A stretch of DNA of 64,000 nt from Paenibacillus sp. V4I3 (GCF_030817215.1 NZ_JAUSZA010000001.1:7809501-7873500); one strand, 5' to 3'; positions 28,037-37,961 are shown, counted from the stretch's first letter. Numbers and translations: made by a program. The notes: generated by a model from the letters alone, not told the origin.

Positions 28037-29563
28037 TTACAATCGATGACCCGCTTCCCCTTCCTGTGTTAACTTCCATGCGTCCAAGCTTTCCAGAAAT
28101 ACTTCTCCATTCCTGGCAAACAGCTTGAATCCCAGACTGTCAGGTTTCGGGTAAATGCGGTTCGTTACGGTTTTCAGCCCGTTATTAGCAAATAGCTCAA
28201 CAGAAGAACGGTCAATGAATATTTGCAGCTTAATGCAGCCATCATCCAATGGAGCAAGATCCACTTCACTCACACCCGCTTCGCCTGTACCGGAGTGATT
28301 ACGATCCACTCTAAGCTTACGGTCAGCTGCCGAAAAGCTCACTTCCGTGTACTCGGAACCATCCTCTGAACAGCGAAGCAGCAAACCGAACTCAGCATCG
28401 TCAGCTGATTGATTCGTGTTAAAAATGGCGATAAGTTCAAGCGCATCACCATGAATTTCTGGCAATGGTACTTCGGTATCCGCACAGATGGACAGATTGC
28501 TGACATGGTGATGAGTCCCGCGCATGTCCCTCAATTCCTCCACAGGCAGTATCCGCAGTGTTCCGTCGTCATCAGAAAGTCTCAGCTCGCGAGGCAGGGT
28601 AAAAGCCCCCATCCAGCCATGCTCCTGCTCCGGCATTCGAGCACCCCAAATATTCATCCAGCCAATGAGAATACGCCTTCCCTGTCCGTCCACGAACGTT
28701 TGCGGAGCATAGAAATCAAAGCCATAGTCTAGCCGCTCCGCGTAACGGTAGTCGAATATCCCGGTCTCATAGCTAAGCCTGCCGGTTAGATACATCGTCC
28801 TGGTCGTTCCCATATTCATAGGGGAAATCACCAGCACGTGGTCATCTCCGTTCCCTAGCGGAAACAAATCTGGGCATTCCCACATATCCCCCATCGTGCC
28901 ATCGCTTTCAGCTGCGACCCCGATATAGCTCCAATCCCTCAGATCAGAAGACTTATACAGCAGCGCTTTGCCCAAGCCGTCTTTCCCGTATCCAATAACC
29001 ATGTACCATATTCCATCATGCTGCCAAACCTTCGGATCCCGAAATCCGAAGCCACCTTCTTCTGGCGCGCCAGCAATAACTGGGTTATACGCTGCTTTGT
29101 TGAAAGTAACCCCATCTATGCTTGTCGCAATGCACTGAACCTCAGTGGGTGTGCGTCCATCGACATGTCCCGTGTAGATCAACGTCAGCACACCGTTATC
29201 GTCCACAGCACTGCCCGACCAGCAGCCATGACCTCCACTTTCTCCCGCATCGTAATTCTCCGATGGCGCCAACGCTACAGGCAGATGCTCCCAGTTCACC
29301 AAGTCTTTACTTTTGGCATGCCCCCAGTGCATCGGTCCCCATTTGGGCTCATAGGGATAGTGCTGATAAAACACATGATATTCATGATTAAAATAAATCA
29401 GGCCATTCGGATCATTCATCCATCCCGCTGGAGGCATTAAATGATAGCGAAGCCTGTAGTTCCCCTCTGCCACTGATGCTGAAGCTTGCTCCAACGCCTT
29501 ATTGGCTAGATCGACTCGTTCTTCGTGACCCCTGTTCCGTTCCTTGTCCTCTTGATGACTCAT
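28037..29563 (-). CDS. Cytosolic beta-fructosidase, GH32
   Basis: A 508-residue GH32 enzyme without a signal peptide. Five-bladed propeller followed by a beta-sandwich. Catalytic residues are visible: nucleophile Asp51 in WMNDPNG, transition-state Asp176 in FRDPKVW, and acid/base Glu229 in MWECPDLF. It should hydrolyse imported fructo-oligosaccharides or sucrose to fructose for the fructokinase encoded next to it. A PTS-linked sucrose-6-phosphate hydrolase role is less likely, as the operon carries an ABC importer and a kinase rather than a PTS. Last gene of the fructan operon, 26 bases after the kinase. Confidence 0.94.
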   Translation of the reverse strand: MSHQEDKERNRGHEERVDLANKALEQASASVAEGNYRLRYHLMPPAGWMNDPNGLIYFNHEYHVFYQHYPYEPKWGPMHWGHAKSKDLVNWEHLPVALAPSENYDAGESGGHGCWSGSAVDDNGVLTLIYTGHVDGRTPTEVQCIATSIDGVTFNKAAYNPVIAGAPEEGGFGFRDPKVWQHDGIWYMVIGYGKDGLGKALLYKSSDLRDWSYIGVAAESDGTMGDMWECPDLFPLGNGDDHVLVISPMNMGTTRTMYLTGRLSYETGIFDYRYAERLDYGFDFYAPQTFVDGQGRRILIGWMNIWGARMPEQEHGWMGAFTLPRELRLSDDDGTLRILPVEELRDMRGTHHHVSNLSICADTEVPLPEIHGDALELIAIFNTNQSADDAEFGLLLRCSEDGSEYTEVSFSAADRKLRVDRNHSGTGEAGVSEVDLAPLDDGCIKLQIFIDRSSVELFANNGLKTVTNRIYPKPDSLGFKLFARNGEVFLESLDAWKLTQEGEAGHRL

Positions 29564-29589
29564 CCTATCTCACCCTCACTCCTAAACTT

Positions 29590-30561
29590 CTATAACACAT
29601 TTTCTGCTAGCATTAATGCATCAATTTCTTCAATTGTACCAAGTGAAGGAATGGCACCTTTTCGAATCGTCGCTAAAGCACCCGCTGCATTCGCAAATCT
29701 CAAAGCGCTGCATAGTTCATCTTCGCTCCAAGCGTGTAAAGGTTTTCCAAGCTTTAACACTTCATGTAGAAAGGCTCCAAGAAAGCCATCCCCTGCACCC
29801 GTTGTATCAACCGTATGAACAGAATAGCTATCAACCTTCCCCCACCAGTCGTTCATTCGATAAAATGAGCCTATAGATCCCGCTGTTACTAATAGCAGCC
29901 TAATTGAATACAGATCCATCAACTGTTTGGACGCAATTTCTATGTCCCCCTGACCTGTCAGGAAGATGATCTCTTCTTCGGATACTTTCACGAGGTCAGC
30001 CAATCTCAAGCCTGCATGAATAGCCTCCCTAGCATGCTGTTCGTCCTCCCACAAAGAAGGACGCCAGTTGGGATCATAAGAAATAAGCGCACCTTTCACC
30101 TTGGCTTTCTGCGCGGACTTAATCGTAGCTGAGTAGGAAGGCTCCGCCGTCATCGAGATGGATCCAAAGTGAAAAATCCGCGTTCCCTCCAACATAGCAT
30201 GATTCACCTCATCCTCTTTCAGCAGCTGGTCAGCACCAGGCTTTCGTGAGAAATGAAAGGATCTCTCGCCTTGCGAATTCAAATGAATGAAGGCCATTGT
30301 CGTATGGGCCTCGTCAGACGCTATAAGCCCGCTATCTGACACACCCTGCTGCAGCAAGGCTTGCCGCAAATACCTACCAAAGGGGTCGTTTCCCACCTTC
30401 CCAATGAACCCGGTCTTTAGGCCGAGCTTAGCCATAGCGGCCACAACGTTCACGGGAGCTCCTCCCGGATTTCGCTCAAATAAAGGCTGTCCGGCGTCTG
30501 ATAAACCTTGAGGTGTAAAATCAATTAAGTACTCCCCTAGCGCAACTGCATCATAGTTCAT
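29590..30561 (-). CDS. Fructokinase, PfkB/ribokinase family
   Basis: A 323-residue sugar kinase that would convert fructose to fructose-6-phosphate. PfkB signatures are present: the N-terminal GGAPVNVVAAMAKLG with the downstream GKVGNDPFGRYL, and the C-terminal ATP-site motif DTTGAGDGFLGAFL with the catalytic Asp. It starts at ATG 30561 behind GAGGAGAAAGGAAG. It lies between permease and GH32 genes, which fits fructose as substrate rather than ribose or 2-keto-3-deoxygluconate. Confidence 0.92.
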   Translation of the reverse strand: MNYDAVALGEYLIDFTPQGLSDAGQPLFERNPGGAPVNVVAAMAKLGLKTGFIGKVGNDPFGRYLRQALLQQGVSDSGLIASDEAHTTMAFIHLNSQGERSFHFSRKPGADQLLKEDEVNHAMLEGTRIFHFGSISMTAEPSYSATIKSAQKAKVKGALISYDPNWRPSLWEDEQHAREAIHAGLRLADLVKVSEEEIIFLTGQGDIEIASKQLMDLYSIRLLLVTAGSIGSFYRMNDWWGKVDSYSVHTVDTTGAGDGFLGAFLHEVLKLGKPLHAWSEDELCSALRFANAAGALATIRKGAIPSLGTIEEIDALMLAENVL

Positions 30562-30599
30562 CTTAAGCTTCCTTTCTCCTCATTATGCAAACTCTGGGA

Positions 30600-31436
30600 T
30601 CAACCTTTAATACCTGACATCGTGATACCCTGGATATAGTAACGCTGCAAGAACAAGAACAGCAGCAGAATCGGCACTGTCGACAACGTGTTCGCCGCTA
30701 ATACTTTGGACCAATCCGTCCCCTCGTTAGAGGAAAACGTGGAAATACCCACTTGAATCATTTGCATCTTCTGATCATTGATGACAATGAGCGGCCAGAG
30801 ATAGGAATCCCAATTGCCTAGGAATGTCATTAGGCCGAGTGTAATTAATGCGGGAACGGCTGCCGGAAGCACGATGGATACGAAAGTGCGCGGCAGGCTA
30901 GCTCCATCTATACGTGCCGCTTCCATCATTTCATTCGGAACCTCTGCAAAAAATTGCCGCAGCATAAAAATGCCGAACACGGACAACATCGAAGGTACGA
31001 TCAGCGCTTTATAAGAATTAAGCCAGCCCAGATCATGCATGAGCAAGTAGTTTGGCACGAGCGTAACTTCACCCGGTATAATCATCGCGGACATAAATAA
31101 GGCGAATACCACTGTTTTAAAGCGAAATCTGAGTTTAGCAAAAGCAAAAGCTGCCATCGAATTAATGATAAGCACAAGCGCGGTTACGATCGAAGCCACG
31201 AACAAGGTATTCCAGATATAACGAAGAAACGGATTGCGCGCATTGAAAATGACATTATGAAAATTACGTCCCGTCCATTCCACAGGGATCAGCAGATGAA
31301 TATTCAGTGACGTATATTTAAAAAGCTCCTGGTACGGACGAAATGAGCCGGCGACCATCCATAGGATCGGAGCGACAGAAATCAGAGCGATCACAATCAT
31401 GATGATCATTCTTACGATGTTGTTTATCCTCTTCAC
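30600..31436 (-). CDS. CUT1 sugar ABC transporter permease (MalG type), fructan locus
   Basis: A 278-residue permease with six helices and EAA loop MEAARIDGASLPRTFVSIVLP around residues 180-200. It starts at GTG 31436 behind AGGAGGG. It is unusually far (158 bases) from the MalF-type gene; the gap contains a perfect 36-bp tandem repeat with hairpins. Imports fructo-oligosaccharides with the neighbouring permease and the SBP at 38083 (inferred from the GH32 and kinase genes). Confidence 0.92.
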   Translation of the reverse strand: MKRINNIVRMIIMIVIALISVAPILWMVAGSFRPYQELFKYTSLNIHLLIPVEWTGRNFHNVIFNARNPFLRYIWNTLFVASIVTALVLIINSMAAFAFAKLRFRFKTVVFALFMSAMIIPGEVTLVPNYLLMHDLGWLNSYKALIVPSMLSVFGIFMLRQFFAEVPNEMMEAARIDGASLPRTFVSIVLPAAVPALITLGLMTFLGNWDSYLWPLIVINDQKMQMIQVGISTFSSNEGTDWSKVLAANTLSTVPILLLFLFLQRYYIQGITMSGIKG

Positions 31437-31504
31437 AGCGATTCCCTCCTAATATTTATTTGGGGCCCCCGCAAAGTAATCGGCATATACTTCAGAGCTT
31501 AGCT

Positions 31505-31596
31505 TCACTTTGTGGGGTAATACAGGGATCTTTGAGCGGAGCTCAAAGTCTCTCCTCTTTGGGATCTTTGAGCGGAGCTCAAAGTCTCTCCTCTTT
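31505..31596 (-). repeat. Perfect 36-bp tandem duplication with hairpins
   Basis: The 36-base unit at 31525-31560 is repeated without change at 31561-31596, ending in the stop codon of the MalF-type gene. Each unit contains CTTTGAGC-gga-GCTCAAAG, giving two identical 8-bp hairpins in the mRNA. Because 36 is a multiple of 3, a TTG-started 25-codon frame (31505-31582, minus strand, with GGAGAG upstream) reads through both copies. The hairpins may protect or punctuate the transcript; the small frame is probably chance. Confidence 0.85.
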
Positions 31597-32512
31597 AATC
31601 AGCATCTTTGTTAAACAGCTTCATTTGGATAAGTGAAATGGCTAGCACGATCGCAAAGAGCACAAAAGCCGCCGCTGTCGCATACCCCATTCTCATTTGC
31701 GTAAAAGCCTGCTTATAAATATAGAAAACAACCGTTTCCGTCGAGCTGTTAGGTCCTCCATTCGTCAAAACGAAAACCAGCCCTGACAGCTTGATAGCAT
31801 CTATCGTCGTCATAATGACCACGAAGGCCATGGTCCGATTCAACAACGGAAGCGTAATCTTGAAAAATTGCTGGATCCTAGATGCACCATCCACTCTAGC
31901 AGCTTCGTACAGATCTGGAGAAATATTGTTCAGACCTGCGAGGAAGATGATCATGAAAAATCCGGCGCCTTTCCAGATTCCGAGCACAATAATGCCATTC
32001 ATCGCCGTGTCAGGATCAGATAGAAAGCTCGTAACCGGCAGGTGTAGAGCCTTGAGAACACTGTTCAAGAGCCCAAACTCTTTGTTGTAAATCAGCTTAA
32101 AGACCGTTGCAGCCACCGCTGTCGAAATAATAACCGGGATAAAATAAAGCGTTCGGAACAGACTTGCCGCCACTGTTTTCTTCTGGATCAATAACGCTAG
32201 CCCCAGAGCGATACTTGTTTGAATCGGAATCACGATAATAGCAAAATAAAACGAATGCTTCAGACTGTTAAAGAAAGCGCGATCCTTCATCAAATGAACA
32301 TAATTATCCATTCCGACAAATACATCGCCTGCGCCTACAAGTGAATAGTTTTTAAAGCTAATGATGAATGCTTGCAGCATTGGGTAGAACACGAAGACAA
32401 GCAATAAGGCTATCGCCGGGAAAATAAACCAGAATGCAGTAGCTTGCTCATGCCTTCGGAAGCTTTGCGATTTTTTTTGGGTTTCTATCACTGTTTGTAT
32501 CGCAGTATCCAT
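31595..32512 (-). CDS. CUT1 sugar ABC transporter permease (MalF type), fructan locus
   Basis: A 305-residue permease with a basic cytoplasmic N-terminus, six helices (first at about 27-47), and EAA motif YEAARVDGASRIQQFFKITLPLL near residues 200-222. It starts at ATG 32512 behind GGAGAG, 25 bases after the anchored GH32 gene. The stop codon lies in the second copy of the 36-bp repeat. Confidence 0.92.
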   Translation of the reverse strand: MDTAIQTVIETQKKSQSFRRHEQATAFWFIFPAIALLLVFVFYPMLQAFIISFKNYSLVGAGDVFVGMDNYVHLMKDRAFFNSLKHSFYFAIIVIPIQTSIALGLALLIQKKTVAASLFRTLYFIPVIISTAVAATVFKLIYNKEFGLLNSVLKALHLPVTSFLSDPDTAMNGIIVLGIWKGAGFFMIIFLAGLNNISPDLYEAARVDGASRIQQFFKITLPLLNRTMAFVVIMTTIDAIKLSGLVFVLTNGGPNSSTETVVFYIYKQAFTQMRMGYATAAAFVLFAIVLAISLIQMKLFNKDAD

Positions 32513-32537
32513 GGTTCATCTCTCCATTCCACTTCTA

Positions 32538-34385
32538 TCAATTTGTATCGTAAACAAAAACCTTGAAGCTCGAAACCACACCGCCATCTGGACTAATCGC
32601 TTTGATCTCCGCCTGTCCGGCCTGAACGCCCTTCACCATAGCTCCTCCGTCAACAGCTGAAACTGTAGCTACCGCATCGCTGTTAGACTGCCATTTCAAC
32701 AGCTGCGGAGCGCTTAAAGGAATGACCGAAGCTTCGACCAGCTGACTGCCATTCACAGGCACATCGAGCGTGCTCTTACTTAGCACAATCCGCTGCGGCT
32801 TCACGGCATTCACATCCTCATCACGCCATATCGTTTGTATCGGATAAAAATGAGCACTCTCCAGCGTGACGCTGCCTTCCAAAGCAGTTAACTCCAACCG
32901 GTTACTCGTCGGGTCCGGGAATATCAGGCTAGAGACGACAGCCTCGCCATCGTGCCCAAATACCTCAAGACTAGATTCATCTACGAAAAATCGGAGCTTG
33001 AGCTTGCCTTCCTTCAGCTTCAGCGGCGCCGAAACTTTCTCAGCGAAGCCCTTCTCGAACGATGTGATGCCGGAATGTGTTCGATCTACCGTCAACTGCT
33101 CCGTCTTGGCATCATAGCTGACGCCCGTTTCTTGGTTGCTTCCTTTTCTTAGCTTGAACGCCAATTTCGCATTCGGCTGAACAGATAGTTCGGTAACCAT
33201 CTCATAAGATGTTCCTTTGATGACGTCGAACGGATTATTTCCTGCTGATAACGCCTGCTTGGACACAATCACTTCCTTACCGCGCAAAGTCTGAAGTTCC
33301 TTAATCGGCTCCTGAATCAGCCGCAAACCTTGATCAGGGATATTCCTCAGCCTAAGCTCGCGTGGGATGGACATGTTCCCCCTCCAGCTGCTCGTCGGCA
33401 TCGCGAACGCATAACGCCAATTCGACATCCAGCCCAGCCAGATGCGGCGTCCATCTTTGGCCGGGATATCTGAGTAGGACACAGCCGCATAGAAATCTTT
33501 ACCGTAATCCGTCCATAGCACGTCCGATGGCTTATTATCATTCTTGAACGTTAGGCCATCGAACGTACCGATGAAGTATTGCGCTGTGGACCCTTTCGTC
33601 GTGTTGTTACTGCCGATACTTACCGCTAGAACCCACTTCTTCGCTTTTGAGCCCTCCACCGGCAGCTCGAACAAGTCCGGACATTCCCATACGGCCGCGT
33701 GCGAGCCTTGATCGCTCCCGAATTCACTGGTCATTTTCCACGATTTAAGGTCAGGCGATGCATAGAAACGAACATGGTTATCGACAGACACAACCATCAC
33801 CCAAGAATGGGTAGGCGCATGCCAGATGACCTTCGGATCTCGAAAATCCTTCAAGCCCTGATTCGGAATCACCGGGTTTCCTTCATATTTGGTCCATGTC
33901 CGGCCTTTATCCGCGCTGTAGGCAATGCTTTGCGACTGAACACCGCCTTTGAAATGGGTAAAAATCGCGACCAAGCCCGCTTTGCCGCCAAAAAATCCGC
34001 TCGTGTCCTTGCTATCCACCACAGCGCTCCCAGACCAAATCTCTCCCAAGGAATCCCGAGCCAGAGCTACCGGGAGATGATCCCAGTGGATGAGATCCTT
34101 ACTAACCGCATGTCCCCATTGGCCCTTGCTTTGGTAAAATTGGTGATACTCACCTTCGAAATAGACCATCCCATTCGGATCGCTCATATTCCCGGATTCC
34201 GGTGATAAGTGATACTGTGGACGGAACTTTTCTGTATAATAATTCGGATCACTCGCATACGTAAAAGCTGAGTTTTCTGCTGAATCCGACGATCTGCCAT
34301 CCTCTTTAACCAGAACCGCCACCCCCAATCCTAGAAGTACGACCGCGGCAGTACCAACTGCCCATAACCCTAATTTCTTCCGCAT
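32538..34385 (-). CDS. Membrane-anchored GH32 fructan hydrolase with Big2 domain
   Basis: An extracellular levanase/inulinase-like enzyme of 615 residues. An N-terminal helix (about 5-26) acts as signal anchor or signal peptide, followed by a Ser/Asp/Glu linker. The GH32 domain starts near 53, with nucleophile Asp69 in NMSDPNG, Asp183 in FRDPKVIW and acid/base Glu234 in VWECPDLF. Residues about 535-612 form a Big2 Ig-like domain, often used for cell-wall or polysaccharide contact. It starts at ATG 34385 behind AGGAGGA; the frame extends upstream to 34514 without a better site. It breaks fructan at the surface for the downstream importer. Confidence 0.92.
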   Translation of the reverse strand: MRKKLGLWAVGTAAVVLLGLGVAVLVKEDGRSSDSAENSAFTYASDPNYYTEKFRPQYHLSPESGNMSDPNGMVYFEGEYHQFYQSKGQWGHAVSKDLIHWDHLPVALARDSLGEIWSGSAVVDSKDTSGFFGGKAGLVAIFTHFKGGVQSQSIAYSADKGRTWTKYEGNPVIPNQGLKDFRDPKVIWHAPTHSWVMVVSVDNHVRFYASPDLKSWKMTSEFGSDQGSHAAVWECPDLFELPVEGSKAKKWVLAVSIGSNNTTKGSTAQYFIGTFDGLTFKNDNKPSDVLWTDYGKDFYAAVSYSDIPAKDGRRIWLGWMSNWRYAFAMPTSSWRGNMSIPRELRLRNIPDQGLRLIQEPIKELQTLRGKEVIVSKQALSAGNNPFDVIKGTSYEMVTELSVQPNAKLAFKLRKGSNQETGVSYDAKTEQLTVDRTHSGITSFEKGFAEKVSAPLKLKEGKLKLRFFVDESSLEVFGHDGEAVVSSLIFPDPTSNRLELTALEGSVTLESAHFYPIQTIWRDEDVNAVKPQRIVLSKSTLDVPVNGSQLVEASVIPLSAPQLLKWQSNSDAVATVSAVDGGAMVKGVQAGQAEIKAISPDGGVVSSFKVFVYDTN

Positions 34386-34493
34386 ACTTCCTCCTTGCGT
34401 CATGTCGCCATCATTTTCTGTATGGTTATTGTACCGAGTCCGTACGAAGAAAGATTTCAAAATCATCGGGAGTTGCCTTTCAATTTTATTTGC

Positions 34494-34522
34494 AAAAAAA
34501 TAAGCCCTCTGCAAATGCAGGG
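34494..34522 (-). terminator. Probable terminator after the fructan response regulator
   Basis: On the minus strand, CCCTGCA and TGCAGAGGG form a short stem with a 2-base bulge, followed by a run of seven T. It lies between the regulator stop (34552) and the anchored GH32 start (34385), so the hydrolase and permease genes probably have their own promoter. Confidence 0.5.
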
Positions 34523-34551
34523 ACTTAGGATAGCCTATGATTTTGTATTAA

Positions 34552-36171
34552 CTATACTTTTTTTCTTAGTAGTTCTTCCCGATACTCCTTTGGACCTTTG
34601 CCATAATACTTCTTAAAAGCGGTGCTGAAGTAACTCGAACTGGAGTAACCAACCAGCGTAGCAATATCCGTTAGCTTCAGTTCATTTTCTTCCAGCAGCA
34701 CCGTAGCCTTACTTAGACGCAATTTCGTGACATAATCACTAAAAGTAACTCCCACACTCGTCTTAAACAACCCGGACAAGTAGGTCTCGTTAAGATGAAA
34801 CATTTCCGCAAGAGAAGCCAGCGTGAGCTCATAGGAGAAGTTCTCATCCACATAATTGCGAATCGCTTCGATCATCTGCTGGCCGCTGGAGAACCTCGTT
34901 TTCCTCACTTCATTCATCACCAATTGAGCCATTTCATGAAGCTGCTCCAACACTTGCTCCCTTGAGGAATAGTCTCTCACCGTCATCTGACAGTTCCATA
35001 GATAGCTTTGCAACGATGCGCCACCAAGTTCGAACTTCTTGGCTATTGCATTAAACAACAAAATAATCCTAAGTGTCAAAAAGGTGAATACAAACATCGG
35101 TGTGTCTCGATCAGCGGAGAATATGGTATGCAGCTGCTTAGTAAATGCAGGCATATCCAGATTTTCAATGGTTTGCATCAGCTTTCTCTCTACTTCCGGC
35201 GAAAACGCGTGTGTCAATGCCAGCATATTTCGGTTCGGCTCAGCCTTGTCTGATTGGATCGTGCCTTGACTCCATGCCAGCATGCTTGATGCATAACCAT
35301 CCTTCAACTGCCTCAGCCCGTTGATGGACTCGCCTATGCCGACTACACTCTCAACTCTCAGATAGCTTTTGATATTCCGCTTGAGCTTGCGCACGAAGTC
35401 ATCCATGAAACGACCATGCTGCATAGGATCTTGAATAAGGATCAGAAAATGCATCATGGCAGGATGAGTAATGGGATAAAAGGGATACACCTGCTCCCAA
35501 TTTTCAGCAGACTCCCGGCAAATCATCTGGAATGCCAGGTAGAGTAAGTCTTTCCGCTCATTCCAATCGTCCAACCGTCCTTGCGGAATTCTCATCTCAA
35601 CCGTCACAAACTGCGCATGTACATCATCTATGGTCAAAGAAGACAGCTGTAATTGCTGCATCCGTTCTTTCACGGTTGGTACACTAAACCATTCATCCTT
35701 CACCAGCTGCCAAATTAATTGCTCCTGCATCAGTTGAAGCTGTTGGTGATTCTTCATTTCCTCTTGGTCTTGTTCGCGTATTCGATTCCGGTCATCTTCC
35801 AATTCTCCGGACAGTTTGGCAAGGAGTGCCGTTAATTCGCTGCGTACTACAGGCTTTAACAAATAATCTTTCACACCCAATTGGATGGCCGCCTTCATAT
35901 ATTCAAAATCGGAGTAACCCGAAAGCACGATGATACGAAGATGGGGGAACTTCTCCTTACTAGCTTTGATGAACGCTATACCGTCCATTTGCGGCATTCG
36001 GACATCCGTAATCACAACATCGGGCAGCGGCTGCTCACTAAGAAGCTGCATGGCCTCCAGACCATTAGCTGCTTCTAATTCAATTTCAAATCCGGCGGAT
36101 TTCCAATCGATTTTGGCTTTAATACTGTTACGTACACCGACTTCGTCATCAATCAGCATAATTCTGTACAT
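34552..36171 (-). CDS. YesN-type response regulator, fructan locus
   Basis: A 539-residue regulator. The receiver domain (1-120) has MLIDDE, the phospho-acceptor Asp in VITDVRMPQMDG, and YLLKPV. After a variable middle comes the AraC double HTH at about 435-535 (LASLAEMFHLNETYLSGLFK; YSSSSYFSTAFKKYYGKGPKEYRE). It starts at ATG 36171 with AAGGAG upstream, 8 bases after the kinase gene. Probably activates the SBP and hydrolase-transporter genes on sensing fructan fragments. Confidence 0.93.
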   Translation of the reverse strand: MYRIMLIDDEVGVRNSIKAKIDWKSAGFEIELEAANGLEAMQLLSEQPLPDVVITDVRMPQMDGIAFIKASKEKFPHLRIIVLSGYSDFEYMKAAIQLGVKDYLLKPVVRSELTALLAKLSGELEDDRNRIREQDQEEMKNHQQLQLMQEQLIWQLVKDEWFSVPTVKERMQQLQLSSLTIDDVHAQFVTVEMRIPQGRLDDWNERKDLLYLAFQMICRESAENWEQVYPFYPITHPAMMHFLILIQDPMQHGRFMDDFVRKLKRNIKSYLRVESVVGIGESINGLRQLKDGYASSMLAWSQGTIQSDKAEPNRNMLALTHAFSPEVERKLMQTIENLDMPAFTKQLHTIFSADRDTPMFVFTFLTLRIILLFNAIAKKFELGGASLQSYLWNCQMTVRDYSSREQVLEQLHEMAQLVMNEVRKTRFSSGQQMIEAIRNYVDENFSYELTLASLAEMFHLNETYLSGLFKTSVGVTFSDYVTKLRLSKATVLLEENELKLTDIATLVGYSSSSYFSTAFKKYYGKGPKEYREELLRKKV

Positions 36172-36179
36172 CTATGTTG

Positions 36180-37961
36180 TCAGCTCCTTAACAGAGGAAG
36201 GTACAAGGTCAATTCCGTCCCTTCGCCCAACCTGGATTGTAAGCCTAAGTGAAATTGCTCCCCATAATTCAACCGACATCGTGATAAAACATTGCGAAGT
36301 CCGATACTTTGCCCCTCGCTGCTAAGAATGGCAACAGAATCCCCTGTCTTTATCTCTGCCAATAAATCTTGTACCAACTCGGGGGACATGCCAATTCCGT
36401 TATCTTTGACGGAGATCAGCAGTCTTTCATCTTGTACCAGAGTCCGCAATGTAACCTGTGCGACGCCTGCCTTCTCTAGACTATACTTCACTGCATTTTC
36501 CACCAGGGGCTGAATAATGAACTTGGCAATCATGACATCATCTGCCGCGGGATCATCCTCTATTACGACTTGTAATCGATCTTCATGTCTTAAATGAAGA
36601 ATGAACAGATAATCCCGAATATAGTTCATTTCCTCTGCCACTCGGACCAAATCGCTGTTCAAGTTCAGAGAATACCTCATCATTTTACCTAATGCCTCGG
36701 TGGCGTCCATCACTAGGTCTTCCCGCCTCATAGCCGCCAGACCGCTAATGATTTCAAGCGTATTATTATAGAAATGCGGGTTAATTTGCAGAAGCAGCGC
36801 CTTATATTCGGCATTCTTTCTACGTAAATTCGTTTCGAATTCGGTTTCGATCAAATATCTTAACCTGTGCGTCATTTGCTCGAAAACCCCCGTCACATAG
36901 CCTACTTCACTATGTCCTTCCCGGACTTTCGGCATCACATGCAGAGCCTGATTAAATTCGCCGCGCTGCACATGCTTCATCGCTTTGCCCATCACACTAA
37001 GCGGCTTGGTAATGCCTGCGGACAACCAAAAGGCCGTGAGTATGGCGAGTATAAGCAAAAGAGCGGTAACCAAAAGCATCGTTTGCCTGATATGAGTGAT
37101 CTTCTCATACAATTCTCCTTCGGGAACGGTGCCTACAATGGTCCAATTTTGAGCCGGCAATTTGCGGAAAAAAAGCAGATTCGTACTCCCTTTCTCCTCA
37201 ATAGGGAAAATCCCGCTAATCTCCTCCTCGAATCGTTTATCGATTTGCTTAAGACCACTACTTAGAATGTCCCGATGCTCTGCAATATTTTGATCCAGCA
37301 CACTATTGCCTTCACTCGTTAGCAAAATCACTTTCCCAGTCTTCCCGACCCGAATCTTCTCAATCGCATTTCGAAGCAAGGTTGTGGGGTAATTGACTTT
37401 AATGAACCCGACATTCTTTAACGATTGCAGCTGCACCAGTGGAAAAAGAAAGCTATTAATCGATCTTGCTCTCATGAATTCGTCCGATTGGTCGATATCT
37501 TTATGCGCTGTCGTCCAGCGCTTGTTTGCTGTCATAAATGCCATAAACCACTCGCTATTTTTATAGGTTCTATCTTGCGTCCACAATCCTCCGGCATCCT
37601 CGGCAAAAGCACTAATTGATATGCCGTTAGAGTTGTTAACTGCATACGAAGAAAAATACTCCCGCAATCTCTGCTTCGTAAGAACACGCTCCTGTATCGT
37701 ATTATCCGGATTCAAATGAACGGTAAGCCATTCCTGCGTCGTTCGGCTGCTCACGACCTGATTGCCTGTGTCTTCAACCTGAGTAAGTAAAGTTACAACA
37801 TGCGAAGCAAACTGTTCAATCGTTTGAGCGGTTGAAGATTCAATCGACGCTTTAATCGTTTTCGTCGCTTCCTCACTAAGAATATAAGCGAGTGCGGCAA
37901 AAGGGAGGATTAGCAAAATAGAGAAAACAGCCATTAGACGGCTCCTCAATGAAAAAAACAT
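36180..37961 (-). CDS. YesM-type sensor histidine kinase, fructan locus
   Basis: A 593-residue membrane kinase with a first helix at about 10-28, an extracellular sensing domain, a second helix near 290-312, HAMP and a His_kinase core. The H-box is INPHFYNNTLEII, the N-box FIIQPLVENAVKYSL, and glycine boxes are VKDNGIGMS and IGLRNVLSR. It starts at ATG 37961 behind GGGGGA. It lies downstream of the SBP gene, separated by a hairpin that may reduce read-through, so the kinase would be made at a lower level than the SBP. Confidence 0.93.
   Translation of the reverse strand: MFFSLRSRLMAVFSILLILPFAALAYILSEEATKTIKASIESSTAQTIEQFASHVVTLLTQVEDTGNQVVSSRTTQEWLTVHLNPDNTIQERVLTKQRLREYFSSYAVNNSNGISISAFAEDAGGLWTQDRTYKNSEWFMAFMTANKRWTTAHKDIDQSDEFMRARSINSFLFPLVQLQSLKNVGFIKVNYPTTLLRNAIEKIRVGKTGKVILLTSEGNSVLDQNIAEHRDILSSGLKQIDKRFEEEISGIFPIEEKGSTNLLFFRKLPAQNWTIVGTVPEGELYEKITHIRQTMLLVTALLLILAILTAFWLSAGITKPLSVMGKAMKHVQRGEFNQALHVMPKVREGHSEVGYVTGVFEQMTHRLRYLIETEFETNLRRKNAEYKALLLQINPHFYNNTLEIISGLAAMRREDLVMDATEALGKMMRYSLNLNSDLVRVAEEMNYIRDYLFILHLRHEDRLQVVIEDDPAADDVMIAKFIIQPLVENAVKYSLEKAGVAQVTLRTLVQDERLLISVKDNGIGMSPELVQDLLAEIKTGDSVAILSSEGQSIGLRNVLSRCRLNYGEQFHLGLQSRLGEGTELTLYLPLLRS

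Noticed and set aside
31525..31596. Possible CRISPR-like array
   Set aside because: The two units abut directly without spacers, and only two copies exist; it is a simple tandem duplication.
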